From positions 225,182-289,181 of the forward strand of contig NZ_JAUZQD010000013.1 in assembly GCF_030709675.1 (NCBI RefSeq): DNA of 64,000 nucleotides, in the 5' to 3' direction. The notes beneath the pieces are model-generated. The model was not told where the DNA came from. It searched no databases and saw nothing but the letters and a program-made list of their open reading frames with translations. Positions 18,092-26,587 of the stretch are shown here, one piece after another. Position numbers and translations under genes: made by a program. Each line of letters opens with the position of its first letter. Within the stretch, counting starts at the first letter, position 1. This stretch comes from Symbioplanes lichenis. Its GTDB lineage: Bacteria; Actinomycetota; Actinomycetes; Mycobacteriales; Micromonosporaceae.

Positions 18092-19336
18092 ATGAGCGTG
18101 CTGCGGCTGGGTGCGTGGGCCGGGATCACCCTGCGCTGCGCGGTCCGCTCCGGCCTTTCCGGGGTACGCCGCCGGCTGCACCGGTCCACGTCGGCGCCCG
18201 CCGGTCCGGGGCCGGGCGTCCGGCTGCTCGTGGAGCTGGGACCCACCTTCGTCAAGGGCGGTCAGCTGCTCAGCACCCGGGCGGATCTTCTCCCTCCACA
18301 TTGGTGTGAGGCACTGAGTGCGTTGCGTGACGATGTGGGGCCGGTGTCACCCGAGCGCACCCGCCGGGCGCTGGAACGGGCGTACCCGGCCGCCCCCGAC
18401 TGGCCGTTCGCCGCCTTCGACTGGACCGCGACGGCCAGCGGCAGCATCGCGTGCGTGCACCGGGCCCGGCTGCTCGACGGCCGCGAGGTCGCCGTCAAGA
18501 TCCGCCGCCCGGGCATCAGCCGCCGGATGCGCGCCGACTTCCGGCTGCTGGCGGCCGGGGCCGGGCTGGGCCAGGCGGTGCCCCCGCTGCGCAAGGTGCC
18601 GATGCGCCGCATGGTCGACCAGGTCGGCGCGGCCGTGCTGGGCCAGCTCGACCTGGTCCGGGAGGCGGAGCTGCTGGCCCTGCTGCGGCGCAACCTCGAC
18701 GGGCTGATGCGCGTGCCCGAGCCGCTGCCCGCGGTCAGCGGCGACGGCGTGCTGGTCATGGAGTACGTCCCCGGCCTGCGCGGTTTCCGGGCCGCCGACT
18801 TCACCCGCGAGCAGCGCCGCGCCGTCGTGCGCCGGATCCTCACCGGGGTCTTCCGGATGCTCTTCGTGGACGGGCTCGTGCACTGCGACATGCACCCGGG
18901 CAACCTGTGCCTGACCGCCGAGGGGCAGGTGGTGCTCCTCGACGCGGGCTTCGTGGTGCGCCTCGACCCGGCGGTCAAGCGCTTGTTCGCCGAGTTCTTC
19001 CTCAACCTGGCCACCGGACGCGGTGAGCGCTGCGCCGAAGTGGTGCTGCGCAGCGCCGAGCACGTGCCGCCCGAAGCCGACCTGGACGCCTTCCGGGCCG
19101 GCCTCCGGGACCTGGTGCGGGCCAACCATGGGCGTACGGCCGGGACGTTCCGGCTGGCGCCGTTCGCGACCCGGCTGTTCGACCTGCAGCGGCGCTCCGG
19201 CATCGCGGCCGCCCCGGCCTTCGTCTTCCCGCTGCTGTCCCTGCTGGTCCTGGAGGGCATGATCAACGACTTCGACGTGGACGTCGACTTTCAGGCCGAG
19301 GCCATCCCGGTGCTGCTCACGGCCCTGCCCGGATAG
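18092..19336 (+). CDS. UbiB/AarF-family atypical kinase-like protein (copy 1)
   Basis: 414 residues, starting at the ATG after GGGAGGCGGGCG. UbiB landmarks are present: the KxGQ motif (PTFVKGGQLLSTR, Lys55), an Ala/Ser-rich loop (TASGSIACVHRA), the ATP-site lysine (VAVKIRRPG, Lys136), the catalytic-loop-like HCDMHPGN and the metal-binding LLDAGFV. UbiB proteins are ATPases that assist synthesis of membrane-bound ubiquinone intermediates, probably by extracting lipids. The usual C-terminal membrane hairpin is weak, with a hydrophobic stretch PAFVFPLLSLLVLEG. It is first in an operon with a KR, a flavin monooxygenase and an AraC gene. A second, divergent copy lies at 26584. A role in handling a hydrophobic polyene intermediate is inference. 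Confidence 0.85.
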   Translation: MSVLRLGAWAGITLRCAVRSGLSGVRRRLHRSTSAPAGPGPGVRLLVELGPTFVKGGQLLSTRADLLPPHWCEALSALRDDVGPVSPERTRRALERAYPAAPDWPFAAFDWTATASGSIACVHRARLLDGREVAVKIRRPGISRRMRADFRLLAAGAGLGQAVPPLRKVPMRRMVDQVGAAVLGQLDLVREAELLALLRRNLDGLMRVPEPLPAVSGDGVLVMEYVPGLRGFRAADFTREQRRAVVRRILTGVFRMLFVDGLVHCDMHPGNLCLTAEGQVVLLDAGFVVRLDPAVKRLFAEFFLNLATGRGERCAEVVLRSAEHVPPEADLDAFRAGLRDLVRANHGRTAGTFRLAPFATRLFDLQRRSGIAAAPAFVFPLLSLLVLEGMINDFDVDVDFQAEAIPVLLTALPG

Positions 19337-19347
19337 GAGGCGGACGC

Positions 19348-20451
19348 ATGGGAACCGTCCTGGCCCTGGTCCCCGGGCCGCGGCCGCTCGCGCCGGGCGC
19401 ACACCCGCCCGCCGCCACCGAGCCGGTCGTGATCCGCCTGGGCGCGGTCTTCGGGCCGGGGGACAACACGCTGCTGCTCGACGCCGTCCGCCACGCGTGG
19501 TGGCAGCGGCGCCGGCTGGTTCTGATCCACTCCGGGGCCGGCGGCGCGGCGCTGCTGCGCTCCTCGATGGCGGGCCGCCGGCTGCCCGGCTGGCTATGTG
19601 CCGAACTGCCGCCCCTGCCCTCGCCGGCCGCCCTCCGCACCGCGCACGCCCTGGCCGCGTCGGACCTCACGGGCGAGGTGCTGGTCGACGGCACCGGCGC
19701 CTCCCGGACCAGCTGGCGGCCCGTGTCCCTGCCACCGCCCGGTCCGGGACCCGTCGCGGGCGAGGCCGTGCTGGTCACCGGGGGGCTCGGCGGGCTCGGC
19801 ATCCGGGTGGCCGGACTGCTGGCGCACCGCTACGGCTGCCACCCGGTGCTGCTCGACCGGGCCCGGCCCGCGCCCGGCTCGGCGGCCGACCGGCATCTCG
19901 ACCGGTTGCGCCGCTGCGTGCCCGGTGCGACCGTGCGGCTCGCCGACGTGACCGACCCCGCCGCGGTGGACCGGGCGCTCACCGGCCTCCCGGCGCCGGT
20001 CCGCACGGTCGTGCACTGCGCCGGGGTGCTCGGCCCGGCCGGCGACTGCGGGCCGGCCCGGCTGCGCGCCGCCCAGGACGTGAAGGTGGCCGGGCTGCGG
20101 CACGTGCTGGCCGCGCTCGACCGCTCCCGGCTGCGCCGGCTCGTCGTCTTCGGCTCGGTGCTGGCCGAGCTGCCGCCGCACGATCTCGGCTGCTACGCCC
20201 TGGCCAACGAGCTGCTGCGGCGCGAGACGCTGCGGGCGGCCGGCACCCTGCCCCGGGCCACGACCGTGGTGGCCGAGTGGGACATCTGGTCGGGCGCCGG
20301 GATGGCCCACGACCTCGGCGTGGTCCCCCAGGCCCGGCAAGCCGGGCACACCCCGGTCGCGCTGGTGCCGGGCCTGCGGGCGCTGACCCGCCTGCTGGCC
20401 CTGCCCCCGGGCCCGGCCCGGACCTTGATGCTGCGAGGAGGGAACTCATGA
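19348..20451 (+). CDS. Free-standing PKS-type ketoreductase
   Basis: 367 residues from an ATG with an AGGAGG site. Residues of about 20-130 form a structural subdomain and residues of about 135-360 an NADPH-binding catalytic subdomain (VTGGLGGLGIRVAG). Together they mirror the KR didomain inside PksE. RLVLIHSGAGGAALLRS aligns with PLVVLHHGGIGAAVGRS, and VFGSVLAELPPHDLGCYALA aligns with the PksE active-site block. The catalytic Ser, Tyr and Asn (GSV, YALANE) are intact. As a discrete KR it could act in trans on the PksE product or on a tailoring intermediate. The gene overlaps the next one by ATGA, so it is strictly co-expressed with the flavin monooxygenase. Confidence 0.85.
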   Translation: MGTVLALVPGPRPLAPGAHPPAATEPVVIRLGAVFGPGDNTLLLDAVRHAWWQRRRLVLIHSGAGGAALLRSSMAGRRLPGWLCAELPPLPSPAALRTAHALAASDLTGEVLVDGTGASRTSWRPVSLPPPGPGPVAGEAVLVTGGLGGLGIRVAGLLAHRYGCHPVLLDRARPAPGSAADRHLDRLRRCVPGATVRLADVTDPAAVDRALTGLPAPVRTVVHCAGVLGPAGDCGPARLRAAQDVKVAGLRHVLAALDRSRLRRLVVFGSVLAELPPHDLGCYALANELLRRETLRAAGTLPRATTVVAEWDIWSGAGMAHDLGVVPQARQAGHTPVALVPGLRALTRLLALPPGPARTLMLRGGNS

Positions 20452-21587
20452 CAGGTGTCCGCACCGCCATCGTGATCGGTGCCGGCCCGGCCGGGCTCGC
20501 CACCGCCGTCGCCCTGGGCAAGGCCGGCATCCAGGCCACTGTGTACGAACGCGGAGCCGCGCTCAGCGCCGCGGGCGGCGGGCTCACGCTGTGGCCCAAC
20601 GGGCTGACCGCGCTCGCGTCGTTCGGGGCGGCCGAGGACGTACGCGCGGTGGCGCTGGCCTCGCCCGGCACCGCCATGCGCACCGCGGCCGGCCGGCTGC
20701 TCAGCGCGACCACCGGCCCCGAGCTGGACCGCATCGGTGGCCAGGGCCTGGCCCTGCACCGCGCCGACCTGCTCGCCGCCCTGGCCGGAAGGCTCGGGCC
20801 CGGCGCCGTCCGCTTCGGCCGCCGCTGCGCCGGGGTGCGCAGCGGGGCGCACGACGCCACGGTGGTCTTCGAGGACGGCGGCGAGGACCGGGCCGACGTG
20901 GTGATCGCCGCCGACGGCATCCGGTCCCGGCTCCGGGCGGACGTCGACCCCCGGCCGCTGCGCTACGCCGGCTTCGCGGTGTGGCGGGCCACCGTGCACC
21001 ACCCCCTGCCCGCGGCGCCCGGGCTGCTCACCTTCGGCGGCGCCCACCAGTTCGGCATCTGGCGGCTGCCGGGCGACCGGGTCTACTGGTTCGCGTCGGC
21101 GCCCGTTGCCGATCCGGCCCGGGCGCCCGTACGGCCGCCGGAGCTCTTCCACACGTGGCACGACCCGATCCCGGAGCTGCTCGACGTCACCACGCCCGCG
21201 GAGCTCACGCTGACCGGCGCCTACGACTGCCCGCCGCTCCGGGCCTGGCACGCCGGGCGCGTCGTGCTGGCGGGTGACGCCGCGCACCCCGCGCTGCCGA
21301 CCATGGGCCAGGGCGCCTCGCAGGCCTTCGAGGACGCCGCGGTGCTCGCCGCCGAGCTGGGCAGCGGCACCGAGCTGGACACGGCCCTGCACCGCTATCA
21401 CCGCCGGCGCCGCCGCCGGGCCCGCGCGGCCTGGTCGCAGGCGCGGATGCTGGCCCGCGTCGGAGCCTGGCGGCACCCCCTCGCCTGCCGGCTGCGCGAC
21501 ACCATGATCGCCTCGGCGCCGGCCGGGGCCCAGCGCCGTCAGCTGCAGCGGCTCTTCACCACCGCCGGAGAGGAGGCACGGTCATGA
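20448..21587 (+). CDS. FAD-dependent monooxygenase (PHBH/UbiH class)
   Basis: 379 residues. It has an N-terminal dinucleotide fold (AIVIGAGPAGLATAVALGKA), the DG motif (VVIAADGIRSRLR) and the second FAD motif (VVLAGDAAHPALPTMGQGAS). These place it in the group-A flavin monooxygenases, which hydroxylate aromatic or polyene substrates using NAD(P)H and O2. No C-terminal thioredoxin-like domain is present and the length is standard. It is coupled by ATGA overlaps to the KR before it and the AraC gene after it. UbiH, which belongs to the same class, works with UbiB and UbiE homologues, and both types occur in this cluster. Confidence 0.9.
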   Translation: MTGVRTAIVIGAGPAGLATAVALGKAGIQATVYERGAALSAAGGGLTLWPNGLTALASFGAAEDVRAVALASPGTAMRTAAGRLLSATTGPELDRIGGQGLALHRADLLAALAGRLGPGAVRFGRRCAGVRSGAHDATVVFEDGGEDRADVVIAADGIRSRLRADVDPRPLRYAGFAVWRATVHHPLPAAPGLLTFGGAHQFGIWRLPGDRVYWFASAPVADPARAPVRPPELFHTWHDPIPELLDVTTPAELTLTGAYDCPPLRAWHAGRVVLAGDAAHPALPTMGQGASQAFEDAAVLAAELGSGTELDTALHRYHRRRRRRARAAWSQARMLARVGAWRHPLACRLRDTMIASAPAGAQRRQLQRLFTTAGEEARS

Positions 21588-22363
21588 GCGTCGAGCGCGT
21601 CGAGGCCGACTGCGCGACCGAGCACACCGCCGACGACTGGGTGCGCGCCGTGCGCCGCTCGATCCGGGTGATGCGCGAGCACCTGGGCGACGACTACTCG
21701 CTGCGCGAGCTGGCCCGCAGCGCCTGGCTCAGCCCGTTCCACTTCCACCGGGTGTTCCTCAAGGTCACCGACTCCACGCCGGCCCGGTTCCTGGCCGCGT
21801 GGCGGATGGCCGAGGCGAAACGGATGCTGGCCACCAGCCGGGTCAGCGTCACCGAGATCTGCATGCGCATCGGCTACTCCAGCCTGGGCACGTTCACCTC
21901 CCAGTTCACCCGGGCGGTGGGGGTGCCGCCGGGCCGCTTCCGGCGGCTCGTCGCGGCGTACGGGGACCGTCCGTGCAACGACGTCCTCCGCGCGATCCGC
22001 CCGGCGCAGCCCGTGGACCCCGCCCTGACCGTGCCGGTGACCGGCGGCCCGCCCGGCGCCCTCGCCGTGGTCGGCCTGTTCCGCAGCGGCATCCCGCAGG
22101 AACGGCCGGTGGAGTGCGCGATCGTCGCGGTGCCCGGCAGCGCCCGGTTCTCGGTGGCGCCGCCGGACGCCCGGCCGCTGGCGGTGGTGTTCGACGACTC
22201 GGTCACGGTGGCCGAGGCCGTCGCGGACGCCGAGCTCGACCGGTGCTGGGTCGCCGCCGGCCCCGACCTCCGGCTGCGCCCCCGCCGGCCCACCGACCCG
22301 CCCGTCGTCCTGGCCCTGCCCCTCCTGCTGGTCACGGAGCAGTCCGTCGTCCCGGCGGCCTGA
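21584..22363 (+). CDS. AraC-family transcriptional regulator
   Basis: 259 residues with an N-terminal AraC double helix-turn-helix: SLRELARSAWLSPFHFHRVF and VSVTEICMRIGYSSLGTFTS. The C-terminal 130 residues (ALAVVGLFRSGIPQERPVEC…) may be a small effector-binding or dimerisation domain. An N-terminal DNA-binding domain is the reverse of classical AraC order but common in actinobacteria. It is the last gene of the UbiB-KR-monooxygenase operon. The likely targets are this operon and the next one (22446 onward), which begins after an 82-base gap. Confidence 0.88.
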   Translation: MSVERVEADCATEHTADDWVRAVRRSIRVMREHLGDDYSLRELARSAWLSPFHFHRVFLKVTDSTPARFLAAWRMAEAKRMLATSRVSVTEICMRIGYSSLGTFTSQFTRAVGVPPGRFRRLVAAYGDRPCNDVLRAIRPAQPVDPALTVPVTGGPPGALAVVGLFRSGIPQERPVECAIVAVPGSARFSVAPPDARPLAVVFDDSVTVAEAVADAELDRCWVAAGPDLRLRPRRPTDPPVVLALPLLLVTEQSVVPAA

Positions 22364-22445
22364 ACGGCAAGCTGCGAGAAGGCCGGGGCCCGCGCCGCCG
22401 CGAGACTGGCAAGGAACGGACCGCTGCCGCAGAAGGGACGCCGCA

Positions 22446-23762
22446 ATGGCCATCGACCTCTGTAACAAGTCTCCGGGACTGCTGGCCGAGCGTGATCCGG
22501 GCTCGTGGGGCGCGGCTGTCCAGAGCCCGGTGCTGCTCGACGACCTGGGCACCGACCAGCGCGAGGCGCTGAACTTCGCCTACCGCACCACGCTGAGCCA
22601 CGTGGACCCCCGGTTCGTGGCCGGCGACCCCGCCGCGTGGGCCAGCGACTTCGGCTACGCCCTGGACCGGGTGGCGATCCGCCTGGACAACCGGGCCAAC
22701 GACGAGCTGCGCCGGCAGGCGCTGCACCACCGCGACCCGGTCATGCGTGAGCAGGCGCTGTTCGAGTACGCCGACCGCGACCACCCGGACGCGCTGGAGC
22801 TGCTGCGCGAGGCGATCCGCCACGACACCGACCGCGAGGTGCGCTGGGACGCGCTGTGGGCGGTGGAGAAGCTCGGCGGCCCGGAGGCGATCGAGACGCT
22901 GCGCGAGTTCCTCACCGACGACGACCCGGAGATCGCCGAATGGGCCCGGCTGTTCACCGCCGAGCTGCAGACCGGCGACCCCGCCTTCGACGGCCGGTCC
23001 GGGCTCCTCACCCCCGGCCGCACCTTCGACGAGACCATCTATCTGCTCATCCACTGCGACCTGTACGTCCGGCTGGACGACACCAACACCCACTGGGGCA
23101 AGATCTCGCTGGCGCCCCAGGGGCTGGCCCGCATCTACGGTCAGGCGCACGCGTGTCCCAACGTGGCCACCCGGGAACGGCAGCTCGTCATCGCCAAGAC
23201 CATCGCCGGCCTGCACGCCGACGGCTCGCCGCACTGCGACAACTACCTGTTCCGCGGCTTCACCGACCGCACCCGCCGGGACCGGGGCAACTTCTTCTTC
23301 GAGTCGCTGGTGCCGCGGACGTTCTTCCGCTCCGGGCGCGCCGACGACCCGAGCGAGGGCGTACGCCAGGCCCGCATCGGCTTCGCCCGCTACGGCACGT
23401 GGCACCTCGAGCCGAAGTTCCAGGTCCGCGAGGAAGCCGCCATCCGCTACGTGCGCGGCCGCTTCCAGGGCTGGGGCTACGTCAACCTGGCGCGGATCGC
23501 CGGCCGCTCGCTGGAGGAGATCCTGACCCCGGGCAACGGCGTGCTGTCCACGCTGCACGACCCCGAGGTCGGCCCGATGACCAACGCGTTCATCCTCGGC
23601 ACCTTCAAGGGCAAGCTGAACGACTGGGACGGCGACGGGCGCATCGACCTGAACTCGCGCGACGTCTACTCCACCGCCGAGGGCGAGATCGACTCGGACC
23701 AGGACGGCGTGCCCGACGAGGCCGGCCGCACCTGCTGCGACTACACCAGCCAGCTGCCCTGA
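22446..23762 (+). CDS. HEAT-repeat protein with C-terminal Ca2+-binding-type motifs
   Basis: 438 residues. Residues of about 75-180 contain HEAT-like repeats (RRQALHHRDPVMREQALFEY; VRWDALWAVEKLGGPEAIET). The middle (about 200-370) has many aromatic residues and matches nothing I recognise. The last 50 residues carry DWDGDGRIDL and DSDQDGVPDEAG, which resemble thrombospondin type-3 or dockerin calcium loops, then CCDYTS. No signal peptide is visible, which is odd for calcium loops of extracellular type. It opens an operon with an unrecognised protein, the START-methyltransferase fusion, a UbiB homologue and a methyltransferase. Function is unknown, and a scaffold role is possible. Confidence 0.7.
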   Translation: MAIDLCNKSPGLLAERDPGSWGAAVQSPVLLDDLGTDQREALNFAYRTTLSHVDPRFVAGDPAAWASDFGYALDRVAIRLDNRANDELRRQALHHRDPVMREQALFEYADRDHPDALELLREAIRHDTDREVRWDALWAVEKLGGPEAIETLREFLTDDDPEIAEWARLFTAELQTGDPAFDGRSGLLTPGRTFDETIYLLIHCDLYVRLDDTNTHWGKISLAPQGLARIYGQAHACPNVATRERQLVIAKTIAGLHADGSPHCDNYLFRGFTDRTRRDRGNFFFESLVPRTFFRSGRADDPSEGVRQARIGFARYGTWHLEPKFQVREEAAIRYVRGRFQGWGYVNLARIAGRSLEEILTPGNGVLSTLHDPEVGPMTNAFILGTFKGKLNDWDGDGRIDLNSRDVYSTAEGEIDSDQDGVPDEAGRTCCDYTSQLP

Positions 23763-23779
23763 GGGGAAGGGAGACACCG

Positions 23780-24433
23780 ATGAGCGCACCGACGCAGAAG
23801 CCGTCCGTCGTCTACGGCCGCCCGGTCGGGACCGAGGGCGTCCCGAACGTCTATGCCGGCGCCACCGTGGTGCCGTGGACCCCGCCCGACCCGGGCATCG
23901 ACAACCTGGGCATCAGCTCGGTGGACGCGTTCGCCGTGCCGGGCGTCGGGGAGTACACCGTGCCCTTCGACGGCTACGTGCGGGTGGTCCGGTCGGATCC
24001 GACGTCCCGGATCTGGCACGACGCCGAGGTCTACACGAACCTGATCGAGATGAAGATGGTCGGCCACTGCGAGGAGCTGGGCACCATCACCGTGCGGCTC
24101 AACCCCGACTGCCTGTCGACCGGCCAGATCCGCACACCCTTCGACCCGTACGCGGGGGAGGGTCCCTCGGCCAAGGCGTGCCGGATGGCCGTGGGTGCCC
24201 TGTTCGAGATGCCGAAGCTGGGGCTGCGGCTGGTGAACAAGGAGCCGATCATCCTCACCATCGACGACGTGCGGCAGATCCCGCCGGCCGGCTCGCCCGG
24301 CAAGGGCCAGATCTACCGGATGCTGCCGCTGCACGACATCCGGCGCCCGGACGACCAGCCGATCGCCTATCTGACCAGTCTGCGCTTCACGATGGGCGGT
24401 TACCTGACGCCCGACGAGCTCGCCGCCATCTGA
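23780..24433 (+). CDS. Conserved-looking protein of unknown function
   Basis: 217 residues from an ATG with a GAAGGGAGA ribosome site, 17 bases after the HEAT-protein stop. The sequence is beta-rich (VDAFAVPGVGEYTVPFDGYV; LGTITVRLNPDCLSTGQIRT), with no signal peptide, membrane segment or nucleotide-binding motif. I do not recognise the family. Its short spacing to both neighbours suggests it works with the HEAT protein, perhaps as a complex. Its place inside the cluster operon is the only functional hint. Confidence 0.65.
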   Translation: MSAPTQKPSVVYGRPVGTEGVPNVYAGATVVPWTPPDPGIDNLGISSVDAFAVPGVGEYTVPFDGYVRVVRSDPTSRIWHDAEVYTNLIEMKMVGHCEELGTITVRLNPDCLSTGQIRTPFDPYAGEGPSAKACRMAVGALFEMPKLGLRLVNKEPIILTIDDVRQIPPAGSPGKGQIYRMLPLHDIRRPDDQPIAYLTSLRFTMGGYLTPDELAAI

Positions 24434-24457
24434 CCCCACCCGCAGAAGGGCTTCACC

Positions 24458-26587
24458 ATGGCCGATGTGGACATGCGCCGGGCGGCGCTGCCCCCGCCGC
24501 CCGCGTTCGATCTGACCCGGCCGGAGGCCGGCTTCCGGCCGCTGGCCGGCGGCGCGTTCCCCGTGGCCCAGGACCGCTGGGAGCGGCTGGTCACGGTGGC
24601 CTCGATCCCCGAGCCGGTGGGCCGGGTGTGGGAGGCCCTGGTGGAGCCCGAGCACGTGGCCCGGTGGCTGGGCGTCTGCCACGGCGGCTGGGCCCGCCGC
24701 GGTCTCGAGTCCACCCTGGACTTCGAGGACGGCGAGTTCTTCTACTGCAGCACCTCCCGGGCGCGGCCACCCACTCCCGCCCGGGAGGGCCTTCTCGAGT
24801 ACCTGTGGCGCTGGGTCGGGGTCGGCCCGGCGGCCCGGGTGACGTGGACGGTGGCCCCGGGCGCCGGCGCGACCGTGGTGACCGTCGTCGAGGAGGCGAC
24901 CAACCCGCCGTCGGACTGGCGCTCGTGGAACGGCATGGGCTGGCCGGGCATCCTCGACCAGCTGGCCGGCTATCTGCGGACCGGCACGAACACCCGGTGG
25001 CCGTGGCGCCGCATGGGTCCCTATCTGCAGATCCCGCTGCCGGAGATGCCCTTCGCCGCGTGGGAGGCGCTGACCAGCCCCGGCGCGGTCAAGCACTGGC
25101 TGCAGCGCAGCGCCGGCTCGCTGACCCCCGGCGACCCGATGACCATGGTGATGGGCGACGCCAGCGGCACGATCCAGCTCAGCGTCACCAAGGCGGTCGA
25201 CGCCGGCCAGGAGTTCCCCTCCTACCAGCCCTACCTCGACTTCGAGCTGCGCCGCCCGGCCTGGACCGCCGCCCTCGGCGGCCGGATGTGGATCGAGCCG
25301 GCCGGGCTGGGGGAGAGCCTGCTGCAGGTGTTCCACTACGACTGGGAGCGCCTCGACATCCGCGATCCCGTCACCGAGCGCAAGCTGCTGACCAACCATT
25401 GGATCAACGCCGCGGCCCGGGCCCGGATGCTCTTCGCCCCCTCCGGTCCCGCCGCCGGCCCGCACGGGTGGTCCGCCTCGGCGACGGCTCCGGCCGACCG
25501 GAACGGGCACAGCCCGCAGTCCCTGCCGGCCGACCTCGATCCCCGGGAGGCGGGCGCCTTCGCCGGGCGGGTGCTGGGTGACCTGGGCGCCGCGACCGGC
25601 AGCCTGCTCGCCGCGCTGGGCGTGCGGCTGGGGCTCTTCGAAGCGCTCGCGGCCGGACCCGCGACCCCCGGCGAGCTCGCCGAGCGGGCCGGCTGCGCCG
25701 AACGGTACGTCACCGAGTGGTGCTGGGGCCTGCACAGCGCCGGCTACCTGCGGCACGACCGGGGCACCGGCCGATTCGTGCTGCCGGCCGAGCACGCGGC
25801 CGTCCTGGCGTACGCGGGATCGCCGTTCGATCTTTCGCCCGGCTACGGCCTGCTCGCGCCGATGGCGGCGATGCTGGACGAGGTGGCCGACGCCTTCCGC
25901 AGCGGCAAGGGCATCGCCGCCGACCGCTATCCCGCCGGCCTGCACGCCGCGATGGAGGCCATGAGCGCGCAGTGGATCGACGGACTGCTCGTCGACCGAT
26001 GGCTGCCCGCCGTGGACGGACTCACCGCCGCCCTGAGCCGCGGCGCCGCCGTCGCTGACGTCGGCAGCGGCAACGGCCGGGCCCTGCGCGTGCTCGCGCG
26101 CCGGTTCCCGGAGAGCCGCTTCATCGGCTACGACCTCAGCGCGCCCGCCGTCGACCGGGCCACCGCCGCCGCGGCCGAGGAGGGGCTGGCCGACCGGATC
26201 CGCTATGTCACCGCCGACGCGGCCGACGCCCTGGACGGCCCCGCGGACCTGATCACCATGTTCGACGTGCTGCACGACGCGCCCGACCCGCCCCGGCTGC
26301 TGGCGGCCGCCCGCGCGGCGCTCGCCCCGCACGGTGCCCTGCTCGTGCTGGAGAGCAACGGCGCCGCCGACCCCGAGGACAACGCGGGCCCGGCCGGCCC
26401 GATCCTGTACGCCACCAGCGCCCTCTACTGCGTCCCGACGGCGCTGGCCGTGGGCGGTCCGGCGCCCGGGACGCTCGGGATGCCGTACCCGGAGGTGACC
26501 CGGCTCGGCGGCGAGGCCGGCTTCACCCGGATCGACGAGCTCCCGGTCGACAGCCCGATGCACGCCCTGTACGTGCTGCGACCATGA
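24458..26587 (+). CDS. Fusion of two START-like (SRPBCC) domains and a SAM methyltransferase
   Basis: 709 residues. Two SRPBCC domains of AHSA1/CalC-like type occupy about 40-175 (VGRVWEALVEPEHVARWLG) and 180-335 (PFAAWEALTSPGAVKHWLQR). A Pro/Ala-rich linker leads to a winged-helix dimerisation region (about 370-450, LGLFEALAAGPATPGELAER) and a class I methyltransferase with the SAM motif VADVGSGNGRAL. The methyltransferase half resembles Rv2258c-like enzymes. CalC, the self-sacrificing calicheamicin resistance protein, is a START-fold member of this superfamily. The double START unit in an enediyne-type cluster may therefore be protective or may bind the product for methylation. That is inference. 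The gene overlaps the next one by ATGA. Confidence 0.85.
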   Translation: MADVDMRRAALPPPPAFDLTRPEAGFRPLAGGAFPVAQDRWERLVTVASIPEPVGRVWEALVEPEHVARWLGVCHGGWARRGLESTLDFEDGEFFYCSTSRARPPTPAREGLLEYLWRWVGVGPAARVTWTVAPGAGATVVTVVEEATNPPSDWRSWNGMGWPGILDQLAGYLRTGTNTRWPWRRMGPYLQIPLPEMPFAAWEALTSPGAVKHWLQRSAGSLTPGDPMTMVMGDASGTIQLSVTKAVDAGQEFPSYQPYLDFELRRPAWTAALGGRMWIEPAGLGESLLQVFHYDWERLDIRDPVTERKLLTNHWINAAARARMLFAPSGPAAGPHGWSASATAPADRNGHSPQSLPADLDPREAGAFAGRVLGDLGAATGSLLAALGVRLGLFEALAAGPATPGELAERAGCAERYVTEWCWGLHSAGYLRHDRGTGRFVLPAEHAAVLAYAGSPFDLSPGYGLLAPMAAMLDEVADAFRSGKGIAADRYPAGLHAAMEAMSAQWIDGLLVDRWLPAVDGLTAALSRGAAVADVGSGNGRALRVLARRFPESRFIGYDLSAPAVDRATAAAAEEGLADRIRYVTADAADALDGPADLITMFDVLHDAPDPPRLLAAARAALAPHGALLVLESNGAADPEDNAGPAGPILYATSALYCVPTALAVGGPAPGTLGMPYPEVTRLGGEAGFTRIDELPVDSPMHALYVLRP

